Of a DNA stretch of 32,643 bases, positions 17,872 to 26,771 are shown one piece after another (position 1 is the stretch's first letter; each line of letters begins with the position of its first letter). Source of the DNA: Phycisphaerales bacterium. Its GTDB lineage: Bacteria > Planctomycetota > Phycisphaerae > WQYP01. The stretch is taken from positions 1 through 32,643 of the forward strand of contig JABEVB010000185.1 in NCBI GenBank assembly GCA_013044165.1, given 5' to 3'. The position numbers and the translations under genes were made by a program. The notes beneath the pieces were generated by a model. That model did not search any database. It saw only the letters and a program-made list of their open reading frames with translations, and was not told where the DNA came from.

Positions 17872-18795
17872 ATGACGCGACGCATTTTTTTGTGGTGCCT
17901 TGCTATGTTCTCTACGGCAATGCTGGCCGGGCCGGCGCATGCAGCGCCAGCAGGAAAGGTTATTCCCGTCTGGCCGAAGCTGAATGTGCCCAAAAAGTGG
18001 CAGAACGCCAATAACAATGAATGGCCCACGTTGACAGTCATGCTGGCGCCACATCCCAACGGTACGGCGGTGGTGATATGCCCCGGCGGAGCCTATGCCT
18101 ATCAGGTCATGGGCGGGGAGGGTTATGCACCGGGCCAGTGGATGAACTCCCTGGGCGTGAGTGCATTTGTGCTTAAGTACCGGTTGCCCTTAAGACGCCT
18201 TCCTAAGAATGGTGTACCGCTTCCATTGCAGGATGTACGCCGCGCCGTGCAGATTTTGCGAGCCAATGCACAGAAATGGAAAATTAATCCTGATCGCATA
18301 GGCGTGATGGGCTTCTCGGCCGGTGGGCATCTGGCCGCCATGGCCGGCACACACTTTCTGCCCGGTAACCCGCGTGCAACCGATCCGCTCAACCGCCTGA
18401 GCACCCGACCGGACTTTTTGGTGCTGTGCTACCCGGTGATTTCCATGATGCCCGGACTTACGCATCCGCAGACGCATTTTGAACTGCTCGGGCACAAAGC
18501 TCCGCTGGATCTGGATCGCTACTATTCCAATGAACTCACAGTCTGCAAACTCACGCCGCCAACGTTTATCTGCTGCGCTGCGGACGATAACGTGGTCAAC
18601 CCCCTCAACAGCATTGATTTTTATCACGCACTTAAGACGCTGCATATTCCGGTTAAGTTTGTCGAATTCAAACACGGGCAACATGGCTTCACTATGGGAC
18701 GCAGCGGTACCGATTCGGTGCAATGGCCCGCCGACTGCAAAGCATGGCTCCAGAAAATGAAATTTCTTCCGCCAGCAGCTAGCGCCGGTAAATAG
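17872..18795 (+). CDS. Secreted alpha/beta-hydrolase (acetyl/feruloyl-esterase-like)
   Basis: Exported esterase of about 307 residues that probably removes acyl groups from plant or algal polysaccharide. The start at 17872 (MTRRIFLWCLAMF) is chosen over the 17656 start in the track because AGGAG lies six bases upstream and a signal peptide ending AHAAP follows immediately. The catalytic triad is visible: Ser149 in GFSAGGHLA, Asp238 in CAADDNVV and His271 in GQHGF. The oxyanion motif CPGGAYAYQ is present. The family includes BD-FAE and acetylxylan-esterase-like enzymes, common in planctomycete carbohydrate loci. Substrate is unknown. It transcribes toward the GH92 gene, and a candidate operator of the locus lies upstream. 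Confidence 0.88.
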   Translation: MTRRIFLWCLAMFSTAMLAGPAHAAPAGKVIPVWPKLNVPKKWQNANNNEWPTLTVMLAPHPNGTAVVICPGGAYAYQVMGGEGYAPGQWMNSLGVSAFVLKYRLPLRRLPKNGVPLPLQDVRRAVQILRANAQKWKINPDRIGVMGFSAGGHLAAMAGTHFLPGNPRATDPLNRLSTRPDFLVLCYPVISMMPGLTHPQTHFELLGHKAPLDLDRYYSNELTVCKLTPPTFICCAADDNVVNPLNSIDFYHALKTLHIPVKFVEFKHGQHGFTMGRSGTDSVQWPADCKAWLQKMKFLPPAASAGK

Positions 18796-18797
18796 CT

Positions 18798-18815
18798 TGG
18801 GCTGTGCCCACTTTT
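18798..18815 (+). terminator. Weak terminator-like hairpin after the esterase
   Basis: TGGGC-tgt-GCCCA followed by CTTTT starts immediately after the esterase TAA. The stem is only 5 bp, so this is a weak candidate. Confidence 0.3.
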
Positions 18816-19051
18816 GGGATCGAACCTGATTGCCGCAAGGCTACGAAGGATCGCATGGCACCACGGCGTGCGGCAAATAGCGAGTAGATCGCCGAGTATT
18901 CGTACGCGGTCATGGCAGCAGCAACAATATCTGACGATGCCGATGGCTTAACCCACGTTCACACTTTGCCGCATTAAAAGGTCCGCATCGGGCGCGCCAG
19001 CCGAGCCGCACCGTCGGCGCCGAGGGTGTTACGGCTGCTGAAATAAATACC

Positions 19052-20677
19052 TCAGTGAGCGGCGCTTTCCGGTCGGCCGCCAAACTGCTGTATTTTGGGC
19101 TGTGGGGCTCCCACTTTTACGCCGCTGATCGCAAAAATCGCGGTGTTACCGCCCTTATTTGCCGGTCCGCTAAATGTCAACGATTCAAGTGTATCACCGT
19201 TAAGGTTAAGTCCCCGGGTCAGCTTGGATGCGCCATTAACGCGTCCGGCAAGGTTTGCCATATTCAGGTAGGTTACATACCAGGCGGGGTTGCCGCTGGA
19301 GGGTGCGTTGACCGAGAAGCGGCTGTCGCTGACCTTAAGCTTGCCGACGCCCCGAATTGCGGCACCATAACCATTGCCATCCGGCGTGGTTCCGCGGGAT
19401 GCATTGTTGTACCAGTCCGGTGCGGCGTAATCTGTTGTCACTGTCAGTGCTTTGCCCGCCTGGTCGCGGAGATGAAGGGTTACCTTACCAATGCCATTAC
19501 CATAGGCGGAAGATGCCAAAATGGCCATGGAGGTGAACCGGGCGGGCGTTCTTAGCGAAAGATGCCCGCTCTTTGGCCCGCCAGCCTTTAGGAAAACCGA
19601 ATTATCGGCCGTGAATGGTTGAAGCTGAAACACCGTTCCGAAGCTCGCAATGCGACCATCCACGGGCAGCCCGCTGCCTGCGGGTGCTCCCGCCAAACCC
19701 GCTTGATAAAATACCGAGCCGCCATCAAAGGTATCGCTAAAATACGTGTGCTTCAGTGCGGAACCACCCACCAGGCTCGCGGTATTTTCTACCAGCAGGT
19801 CTGCGGTATAACCCGTCGCGGCGATTGGCTCCAGACGCTGCGCATAGAACCGCACATCGCCAATCTGCTGCACTTCGGAACTGTTGCCGCTGGATGCCGT
19901 AAAGCCGATATAGCCATCCATGCTTGCAAGAAGATGCGACAACTGATGGGGAAGCGTATAGGTGGTCTTAAACACACTCGCTCCGCGCTTGGCCTCAAAA
20001 CGGATTGTTTTGGCGCCGTCATAACGCACCGTAACCCGGATGGGGCCGCCAACGGCGGAAAAGTCCACTGCGCCGGTTGAGCCAATATTCGTGCGCGTAA
20101 GCCCGTAGGTTTTGCCACGCGAATAGGCAACCTGCAACACCGACTTGCGGTTGTTATCTATGCCGAGGCCAAGACTATTCTGCGGCGCTCGGCCGCTGTC
20201 ATCCGTAAAGCCTTTGGCGGCGGGCGACTGCCCTCTAAACGGCATATGCTGCGTATAACGGTTGTTCTGCACCACGACGAAAAATCCGCCCTGACCGGCC
20301 TTGAGCAGGTGATACCGGAACTTGAGCGTCCACGGGCCGCCCACCGTGACGCGCTGCTCAAACCAGGCTCGCGTCTGTTCGTCGGAGTTGTCATCTGTGA
20401 GTATCAGGCGGTCGTGTATACACCCGCAGCTTTTAAGTTTGATGCGGCTTACGTTCGGAATCCCCACATTAAATGCCGCGGGGTTGCTGTTAAGAATCAG
20501 GTTCTGCTGCGGCCAGGCAGCGCCGCCATGGTTAATTGCCAACAGATTTGCCGGCGCGTCCGTAGACATGGACGGAGGCACATCCGCCGAAGCGGATGCC
20601 CAATGCTTATCCGGGTGTTTACCGAGCGTTTCGTGCAGAGTTCCTCCGGCCACACTACGGCAGAGGCTGCTATCCAT
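19052..20677 (-). CDS. C-terminal part of the GH92 protein, separated by a frameshift (lectin-like and beta-sandwich domains)
   Basis: 541-residue frame whose first 40 residues are not a natural N-terminus. They read AGGTLHETLGKHPDKHWA ... PPSMS, which is the conserved end of a GH92 catalytic domain. It therefore continues the upstream GH92 frame after a -1 shift near 20674. Residues about 50-270 look like an L-type lectin/ConA-like sandwich (WTLKFRYHLLKAGQGGFFVVVQNNRY, and DGYIGFTASSGNSSEVQQIGDVRF near the end). Residues about 285-530 form a second beta-sandwich-like domain of a kind found in secreted planctomycete proteins. There is no signal peptide, so on its own this product would not be exported. 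Genuine mutation, assembly error and recoding are all possible. Confidence 0.75.
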   Translation of the reverse strand: MDSSLCRSVAGGTLHETLGKHPDKHWASASADVPPSMSTDAPANLLAINHGGAAWPQQNLILNSNPAAFNVGIPNVSRIKLKSCGCIHDRLILTDDNSDEQTRAWFEQRVTVGGPWTLKFRYHLLKAGQGGFFVVVQNNRYTQHMPFRGQSPAAKGFTDDSGRAPQNSLGLGIDNNRKSVLQVAYSRGKTYGLTRTNIGSTGAVDFSAVGGPIRVTVRYDGAKTIRFEAKRGASVFKTTYTLPHQLSHLLASMDGYIGFTASSGNSSEVQQIGDVRFYAQRLEPIAATGYTADLLVENTASLVGGSALKHTYFSDTFDGGSVFYQAGLAGAPAGSGLPVDGRIASFGTVFQLQPFTADNSVFLKAGGPKSGHLSLRTPARFTSMAILASSAYGNGIGKVTLHLRDQAGKALTVTTDYAAPDWYNNASRGTTPDGNGYGAAIRGVGKLKVSDSRFSVNAPSSGNPAWYVTYLNMANLAGRVNGASKLTRGLNLNGDTLESLTFSGPANKGGNTAIFAISGVKVGAPQPKIQQFGGRPESAAH

Positions 20678-22785
20678 GGTTTGTTTATTGGCCGGCCATT
20701 CAGCTCGGCGCTATGAATATACACGTTGCTGCCGCCGGCCCCGGCCGCGGTAATCGTGAAGCTACCCTTCGCATAGGGCGAGCCAAGCCGAATAACAGCC
20801 TCGCGGAACCGGGGTGTGCATAGCTCCCAGGTCGTATCGGGCCGACCGGGGTCTACCATGTACAGTCCCAGTTGCGAGAGGATGTACCACGAGGACATTT
20901 CACCGCAGTCGTCGTTGCCACCGCCAGCCAGACCGCCCGGCGTGTTGGTGAAGCATCGGTCCGCCTCGAAGGCCACAACCTCTTGAGTGCGCCAGGGTTC
21001 ACAGGCATAGTCGTATAAAAATGGGGCTTGCAGGTCCGGCTCATTGCCGGCGTCGTAGTGGTTGTCATTAAAAAATTCGTCCAGCCGCTGACAGAACGGC
21101 CGGTCGCCTCCGAGCAGATTAACCAACCCCGCGACATCCTGCGGCACCAGCCAAATGTACTCCCATGCGGTACCTTCAACGTAATGCGGCCCCCAGGTTG
21201 TTTTCTCAAAAATGGGTACCCAGGCGCCATTGGCCAAACGCGGTTGCATAAACCGTGTGACCGGGTTGTACATAACGCGGTACTGCTGGGCCCATTCCGT
21301 CAAAATTGCCGCCTCGCGGAAGTGGTGCAGTTGCCGCGCAATGCCCGCCAAAGCCGCAAATGCAATATCGTACTCCTCTGCGGACGCAACATTACAGCTT
21401 GCCGAGAAATGCCTTTTATGATGCAGCTTGGCCATATGGAGCATAGCGGCATAGGCCTGCTTGATATCAAAGTTATGGATGCCGGCATTCCACGTTGTGG
21501 CCATCACTATTGATAATGGATCGCCCACCATGACCGCACCGGGGCGGTTGGCCGCCGGCCATCGGCCAATGATGCCGGACTGCCTGGCCATTTCTACAAT
21601 GGATTGGGCAATATCGGCCATTTTTTTCGGCGCAATCACCGTCAGCAAGGGGACTTCACTGCGGTAAATATCCCACCCTGACAAATTGGCATACATGTGC
21701 TTGTGGCCGGGGGCGACATGATGAATTTTATTGTCGTAACCAATGTCACGACCGTCAATATCATCAAACACCGTTGGATTAAGCAGTGCATGATACAGCC
21801 CCGTGTAAAAATTGATGCGATGATTATCCGAGCCGCCCGAAACCTTAATCACAGAAAGAGCTTTGTTCCAGATGGCTTCAGCGGTGCTGCGATACCCGTC
21901 AAAATTCCACGTTTGCATCTCACCTTTGAGATTCCGCATGGCGCCATTGACGCTGATAAACGAAATACCCACGCGAACTTCAATGGTTTGCGGCTCGCTG
22001 CCGGCCGCATAGGTTACGTAAGCTCCAATCGCGGGGTTTTGATTCTTCATATCGGCCTGCATCTGGCCGGGTGTTATCGTATCGCCCTTCCACATGCCCA
22101 GGTGGCTGGGAGCCTTGCTGAATTGCATGGCAAAGTAAACGGGCAGCGGAGGCCACGCACTGCAAAATACGTCGCTGGTGACATAACCCGTTAGCGTACG
22201 ATGATCCACAAATTGGAGATGACACGGATGACTTTGGCTGGTCATCACATGGCTGATCGGCACAAGAATATTGGCGGCTTTGCCCGCTGGAAACGTAAAG
22301 CGAGCCATGCCGCAACGCAACGTCGTGGTCAGTTCGGCGTTGACACCCCAGGTTTTTTCAAAGACCTGGTAATATCCCGGCAGCGCGGTTTCGTTCTTAT
22401 GGCTGAAAGTGAAATGATACTGCGACGCATGGGTTTGCACCGGTCCGGTGGTGGCGGTAAAAAAAACGTCCCCGTAATTCGTACAGCCGGTGCCGCTGAG
22501 ATGCGTCATGCTGAAGCCATCTATGTGATGCAGATTGTATACGTAACACGCACCGCCATTGACACGTTTTGGCGACATGTCCGGGCACAACTGCGCCATA
22601 CCAAAAGGGAGCGTCGCCCCCGGAAAAGTATTGCCTCCCGAGCTGGTACCGATAAACGGATTGACCCAATGAATCAGAGGAGTCGCATCGGCCGCGGCGG
22701 CTGTGGGCGCTGGAGAGAACAAACTCACAAACACAACCAGCAAAAGAGCGCCGGCCGCACCGGCCGCCTTGCGAAATCCATGCAT
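20497..22785 (-). CDS. GH92 alpha-1,2-mannosidase-like glycoside hydrolase, frameshifted near the C-terminus
   Basis: Secreted exo-alpha-mannosidase family enzyme of 762 residues, of which the first 704 are in the true frame. A signal peptide (LLLVVFVSLFSPAPTAAAAD) is followed by the GH92 hallmark WVNPFIGTSSGGNTFPGATLPFGM. Next come GTGCTNYGDVFF, YVEGTAWEYIW with the probable general-acid Glu near 537, and GGGNDDCGEMSSWYILSQLGLY near 627 with the Asp/Glu residues of the Ca-dependent active site. After NGRPINKPW the frame turns into Arg/Cys-rich sequence with no conservation, while the -1 frame carries the proper ending. The ribosome site AAGGTG precedes the ATG. A strong promoter and palindrome lie just upstream. 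All catalytic motifs precede the shift, so partial activity is conceivable. Confidence 0.9.
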   Translation of the reverse strand: MHGFRKAAGAAGALLLVVFVSLFSPAPTAAAADATPLIHWVNPFIGTSSGGNTFPGATLPFGMAQLCPDMSPKRVNGGACYVYNLHHIDGFSMTHLSGTGCTNYGDVFFTATTGPVQTHASQYHFTFSHKNETALPGYYQVFEKTWGVNAELTTTLRCGMARFTFPAGKAANILVPISHVMTSQSHPCHLQFVDHRTLTGYVTSDVFCSAWPPLPVYFAMQFSKAPSHLGMWKGDTITPGQMQADMKNQNPAIGAYVTYAAGSEPQTIEVRVGISFISVNGAMRNLKGEMQTWNFDGYRSTAEAIWNKALSVIKVSGGSDNHRINFYTGLYHALLNPTVFDDIDGRDIGYDNKIHHVAPGHKHMYANLSGWDIYRSEVPLLTVIAPKKMADIAQSIVEMARQSGIIGRWPAANRPGAVMVGDPLSIVMATTWNAGIHNFDIKQAYAAMLHMAKLHHKRHFSASCNVASAEEYDIAFAALAGIARQLHHFREAAILTEWAQQYRVMYNPVTRFMQPRLANGAWVPIFEKTTWGPHYVEGTAWEYIWLVPQDVAGLVNLLGGDRPFCQRLDEFFNDNHYDAGNEPDLQAPFLYDYACEPWRTQEVVAFEADRCFTNTPGGLAGGGNDDCGEMSSWYILSQLGLYMVDPGRPDTTWELCTPRFREAVIRLGSPYAKGSFTITAAGAGGSNVYIHSAELNGRPINKPWIAASAVVWPEELCTKRSVNTRISIGHPLRRMCLRPCLRTRRQICWQLTMAALPGRSRT

Positions 22786-22814
22786 ACAAACACACCTTAA
22801 AATAACGAAAACAA

Positions 22815-22853
22815 ATACTTGCTCAAGTATAGGTTACACCCCCGACGTGTCAA
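22815..22853 (-). promoter_or_regulatory. GH92 promoter overlapped by an operator-like palindrome
   Basis: On the minus strand TTGACA (22853-22848) and TATACT (22831-22826) are separated by 16 bases, a near-consensus sigma-70 promoter about 40 bases before the GH92 ATG. The palindrome ATACTTG-ct-CAAGTAT (22815-22830) covers most of the -10 box and the start-site region, a classical repressor position. It shares the 8-mer AAATACTT with the right-edge operator. Confidence 0.6.
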
Positions 22854-22870
22854 GCCGATGACGCGGGGCT

Positions 22871-24034
22871 TCAGCCTCCGCCAACCGGGTTGGACCGCCC
22901 TGGCATCGTGGTCACCGGCTTGCCGCCATCAATGATCGCCATTTTGACCAATGCGCCAAATACTGTTGGTTCGTACTGCCAGTTGCGAATGAGAGAAGGC
23001 AGTGCATCGGGGTGCAGCGACCAGGCCGTCCAGGTCATAGCATGCGCATCGAGAAATTTCAAAAACTGCCGCCCAAATGCAAGGTCTTTATCGCCGCCGC
23101 CCCACTCGCCCACCATCAGAGGAACTTCCGCGGCAACGGCGGCGAGTTGTTGCTTCCAGGCGGTAACGTCAGGGTAGATATGGGCATCATAAAGTATGTT
23201 ATAGCCTTTAACCCGATACCCGTTGATAAGCCCCACAAGATCGGCACCCCATCCCAACACCGGCACGACGACGATGTTCGCGGCGCCCTGATGCCGCACC
23301 GCATCATACAACTGCTGCATACCCCAGGCGCGGTACGTCACGACGGTGTGGCGGGTTTCCGCGGTCGTTAAACCGCCATGCAGCCAGGTTTCCCAATTTA
23401 CTCCGTGCGTCTCGCTGTACAGGTCAAACCACACATTGCCCCAGCTCCGATACCGGGTGGCAACCGAGCGCCAGAATGCGGCACTGCGGGCATCGGGCAA
23501 GCGATGCTGGCCCGCGTCGGCGGGCGACCTATCGAGATCGCTCCACTGCAGATTCAGTATGACATAGACCCGGTCATGACCTGCGGCTTCAACAAGGCCA
23601 TCAACAATTTTACGATAAGCCTTCCCATGGTCTTTCTGGCCATCGGCCAATCCGAACCATCGCGTCTGTGAGAGTTCAATGCGTACGAGCGTGCACTTCC
23701 ATACATGTATGGCCGTTTGCAGCAATTCGGCCACATGATCGCCGGTATTGGCCCATTCCAGACTCGGAATGTTCACGCCCCGAAGCACCACCACCTTGCC
23801 GGCCGAGTTCACCAGTTGCGTGCCCTGCACATGCAGACGCATCGCGGCGATAGTCGGCGGACACGCAGGCGAAGCTCGCTCCATGGGTGCAGGGCCGGCA
23901 CCCGCCGCCAGCAGGCTCCAATACACAATGGCCGCCAGTCCCGCAACAACGGCCCACAGCGAGCCTCTTGCCCCGGTCTTGAGCGATGACACAAAAGCCA
24001 CTCGGCTGTATCGGCGTCGCGTAACGTTACTCAT
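22871..24034 (-). CDS. GH5-like glycoside hydrolase, divergent active site
   Basis: 387-residue TIM-barrel enzyme of clan GH-A, GH5/cellulase-like. The N-terminal hydrophobic segment (SLWAVVAGLAAIVYWSLLAAGAG) is a signal peptide or anchor. The barrel starts at VVVLRGVNIPSLEW. The acid/base Glu lies in YSETHG (about 208), where GH5 normally has NEP, so both the Asn and the Pro are replaced. The nucleophile Glu lies in VGEWGG (about 309), and TAWSLHP supplies a late Trp. Its ATG overlaps the preceding GH5-like gene in ATGAGTAA. It is a diverged duplicate of that neighbour. Likely a beta-mannan or beta-glucan enzyme, but substrate cannot be read from sequence and the altered motif may mean reduced or altered activity. 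Confidence 0.8.
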   Translation of the reverse strand: MSNVTRRRYSRVAFVSSLKTGARGSLWAVVAGLAAIVYWSLLAAGAGPAPMERASPACPPTIAAMRLHVQGTQLVNSAGKVVVLRGVNIPSLEWANTGDHVAELLQTAIHVWKCTLVRIELSQTRWFGLADGQKDHGKAYRKIVDGLVEAAGHDRVYVILNLQWSDLDRSPADAGQHRLPDARSAAFWRSVATRYRSWGNVWFDLYSETHGVNWETWLHGGLTTAETRHTVVTYRAWGMQQLYDAVRHQGAANIVVVPVLGWGADLVGLINGYRVKGYNILYDAHIYPDVTAWKQQLAAVAAEVPLMVGEWGGGDKDLAFGRQFLKFLDAHAMTWTAWSLHPDALPSLIRNWQYEPTVFGALVKMAIIDGGKPVTTMPGRSNPVGGG

Positions 24035-25163
24035 GTTTTAACCCGCCGCTTATGGCCGGCCCTCCGCTGCCCAGAGCCGACACCACCAGGCGACCCAACG
24101 GAGTCAAAACCCATGATGATTTTTGCTTTTTTATCAGCGTATCGTCGCCCAGGCACCAGGCGGCCCAGTTCAATTGGCGCTTGTCCAGCACCTTGAGCAA
24201 ACGCTCGGACAGCGCCAGCGGCATGCCATAGCCGCCCCACTCACCTACGACTAGCGGATATTGCCCGCCAACCAATAGAAAGCGACGATCCCAATCTTTG
24301 GCCTGGTTGCCCATTAAATGGATGTCGTATGCCACGTTAACGCCTTTGATCGCAAAGCCATGCAGCACACCAAAAAGGTTTGAGGCCCAGTCTATGCCGC
24401 TGACAATAACAATGTTCTTTGCTCCGCTGGAGCGGACCGCATCATACAACGACTGCATACCTACGGCGTGATAGGTAAGCAGATGCTTGCCCTGCGGTTC
24501 CATGCAGGTGCCGCCATTGCGCCACACAAGCCAGTCCACATCATGCGGTTCGCTGAAAAGCCCGAACAGCACGTTCGGAAACTTTTTGTACTCGGCCGCA
24601 ACATCGCGCCAGAAAATTAGGCTATGCGTATCCGGCATGTACGCCTGCACAGCCCGGCCGCCCCAGACGCCGCGATCCGTCCACCGAAGATCCAATGAAA
24701 TATACACTTTGTGGCGGGCGCACATCCGGACGGCTCTGGCTACATCCATTCGGTAAGCCAGCCCATGATCTTTCTCATCCGAGGCACGCCCCAGCCAGCG
24801 ATCTTGATTAAGCGGTAAACGAATAAAGTTGCAATGCCACTGGCCAATCGCCCTCTCGAGCAACTCCCGCAGGTGCGGCCACTGATCTGTGTTTTCCATG
24901 CTCGTTACGTTCACGCCGCGCAGCAAAACCCCGCGCCCATCGGCCGCCTCTATATGATTCTTACGGGTATGCAGGGCCATGCCGGCTATGGCGCTTTGTT
25001 CGCCGCCGGCGCTTTGTTCTGTAGCGGTCCCCCGCAGGCTTTGCGCAGCGGCAACCGGCCCACCATGCGCATGGCACACCCCAAGCATCACCAGCAGGCC
25101 GGCGGCGGCCAACCATCTGCAACGATGAAGTGATCGAAAATAATGGTACATCAACATCTGCAT
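24027..25163 (-). CDS. GH5-like glycoside hydrolase, secreted
   Basis: About 378 residues from the ATG at 25163, which gives a good signal peptide (RWLAAAGLLVMLGVCHAHGG). The track start at 25337 adds 58 residues without conservation; 25208, 25157 and 25151 are alternatives, and none has a clear ribosome site. Barrel motifs: GVLLRGVNVTSMEN, HCNFIRLPLNQDRW with the substrate-binding Arg, acid/base Glu in FSEPH (about 204), nucleophile Glu in VGEWGGYGM (about 307). The Asn that usually precedes the acid/base Glu is Ser, as in the neighbouring copy. It lies 3' of lacI on the same strand and overlaps the next GH5-like gene by eight bases, so the three may be co-transcribed. Confidence 0.82.
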   Translation of the reverse strand: MQMLMYHYFRSLHRCRWLAAAGLLVMLGVCHAHGGPVAAAQSLRGTATEQSAGGEQSAIAGMALHTRKNHIEAADGRGVLLRGVNVTSMENTDQWPHLRELLERAIGQWHCNFIRLPLNQDRWLGRASDEKDHGLAYRMDVARAVRMCARHKVYISLDLRWTDRGVWGGRAVQAYMPDTHSLIFWRDVAAEYKKFPNVLFGLFSEPHDVDWLVWRNGGTCMEPQGKHLLTYHAVGMQSLYDAVRSSGAKNIVIVSGIDWASNLFGVLHGFAIKGVNVAYDIHLMGNQAKDWDRRFLLVGGQYPLVVGEWGGYGMPLALSERLLKVLDKRQLNWAAWCLGDDTLIKKQKSSWVLTPLGRLVVSALGSGGPAISGGLKHE

Positions 25164-25441
25164 CCACAAGCTGTAGCGCCGTAGAACCGGCGTCGCCAGC
25201 GCCGACATATTTGCATCGTCCGCTGTTGTAATCCGACAACCACGCGGCCCTGTCACATACGAAGCTACGCCAGGGTTTGTGCGAGAGTTGGGGCAATTGA
25301 CGCTGGATTTCGCGCTCACTGTGGCGCTCCAAACCACACAGACAATATTAAAACCAAGCCCGCCGGGCCACGAGCAATTACCACCGCAACGTCCACGACG
25401 GGCGTACGGCCAACCGTGTCCCTCCGCACAGAGCCATAACG

Positions 25442-26557
25442 TCAGGGTGACATCAACGGTGCACTGGTGGAGCTGCGCAGTTCCAGCATCGTTGGAAGCA
25501 ACTCTTTTATCGGCGGCAGGTTATTTGCATGGCGTGATCTTTCAACGACGATTTCGGCGGCTCGGCGCCCCATCAGGTAGGGCTGCTGCCGCACCGAGGT
25601 CAAGGGGGGATTGAGCCAGGAGGCGATATCCAGGTTGCCGCAGCCAACCACCGATAAATCCCGCGGAATGACCAGCCCAAGCTGTGCCGCCGTTCGGTAG
25701 CACACTTCAGCGATGTGATCTGTGGCTGCAAAAATCGCCGTCGGGCGCGGCTTTTGGTTCAGCAACTGCATCGCATGAATTTCGGCGACCTCGTCGGCCA
25801 CTTCCACCGAAATACACGTCGCATCGGGAGCAACGCGGAGAGCCTCTTCAAATCCTCGCCGCCGCGCCACAGCCCACGAGTGCACCTGCCGCCCCGCAAA
25901 ATGGCCGAAGCGCCGATGCCCCAGCGACAGCAGATGCCGCGCCACCATCGCCCCCGCCATCGCCTCATCCGTCCCGACAAAACTGGCCTTATGCTGGGGG
26001 TCCAGTTCGTGATCTATCGTGACGATGGGGATATTACGCGTCGAAAGTTCGGCTATGTTTGACATGTGCTCCGCATATAGCACCGCCGGAAACGGCCAGA
26101 GTATCGCACCATCTATACGCCGATCTATCATGCGGTAAATCTGCGCCAGGTCCTCCCGGCGTTCACTCACCGGGCTTTTATCCCGGCCGGGTTGATGCTC
26201 CGCCCACAGCACCAGTGGCACATGGTCGTGCTCGGTTAAACAATCATGGATGCCATAGAGTACCTGCGCCCAGTATGAATCAAACGGGGGCACCATGACC
26301 CCTATCATCCCGGTTTTACCACTCTGGATGGCCCGAACCAGAAGATTCGGGCGATAGCCCAGTTCCGCAGCAACCTCCAGCACCTTTGCGCGTGTGTCGG
26401 GCGCCACACGGATAGGCTTGTCGCGAAGGATGCGCGATACCGTCCCGATCGAAACGCCCGTGCGATCGGCAATCCGCTCAAGTCCGGCCATGCCATTGCT
26501 TCCGGACTGACGTCTGGCGCGCTTACGGGTTTGGTTCAACATTGGTTTGGAAGGCAT
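25442..26557 (-). CDS. LacI-family transcriptional regulator
   Basis: 371-residue sugar-responsive repressor. The helix-turn-helix LERIADRTGVSIGTVSRILR (about 26-45) and hinge-helix region (YRPNLLVRAIQSGKTG) are followed by a periplasmic-binding-protein-like ligand domain (IGVMVPPFDSYWAQVLYGI ... DLSVVGCGNLDIASWLNPPLTSVRQQP). A basic N-terminal extension (about 22 residues) precedes the DNA-binding domain; the internal ATG before AGLERIAD is an alternative start. GGAG lies about 10 bases before the chosen ATG. A palindromic candidate operator sits 16 bases upstream, suggesting autoregulation. It lies among CAZyme genes and is the best candidate controller of them. Confidence 0.94.
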   Translation of the reverse strand: MPSKPMLNQTRKRARRQSGSNGMAGLERIADRTGVSIGTVSRILRDKPIRVAPDTRAKVLEVAAELGYRPNLLVRAIQSGKTGMIGVMVPPFDSYWAQVLYGIHDCLTEHDHVPLVLWAEHQPGRDKSPVSERREDLAQIYRMIDRRIDGAILWPFPAVLYAEHMSNIAELSTRNIPIVTIDHELDPQHKASFVGTDEAMAGAMVARHLLSLGHRRFGHFAGRQVHSWAVARRRGFEEALRVAPDATCISVEVADEVAEIHAMQLLNQKPRPTAIFAATDHIAEVCYRTAAQLGLVIPRDLSVVGCGNLDIASWLNPPLTSVRQQPYLMGRRAAEIVVERSRHANNLPPIKELLPTMLELRSSTSAPLMSP

Positions 26558-26572
26558 TGGCCAGCAACTCCG

Positions 26573-26587
26573 AATAAATATTTACTT
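26573..26587. promoter_or_regulatory. Candidate operator upstream of lacI
   Basis: AATAAATATTTACTT contains the perfect 10-base palindrome TAAATATTTA. Aligned on its centre it matches the right-edge operator at about 10 of 14 bases. It lies 16 bases before the lacI ATG, next to the ribosome site. Confidence 0.4.
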
Positions 26588-26771
26588 ATGCCTGTGGGCG
26601 GCATTTCATTCCCACATTGTCGCAATCGTGGCCTGAAATCAGTTCGGCATTCTACCATGCAAAACTGCAAAGGGCCATTGAGCCAAATGAGCCAAAGGGC
26701 GGCTCAACATAGTCAACGCAACCCACTCGTATTGCATCAACCACCGCAACTGCGCACGGTTACCCCCGACG

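Noticed and set aside
20674-20700. Programmed -1 frameshifting in the GH92 gene
   Set aside because: The stretch AATAAACAAACC before the junction does not form a proper X XXY YYZ heptamer in frame and no following structure is evident; a mutation or sequence error is simpler.
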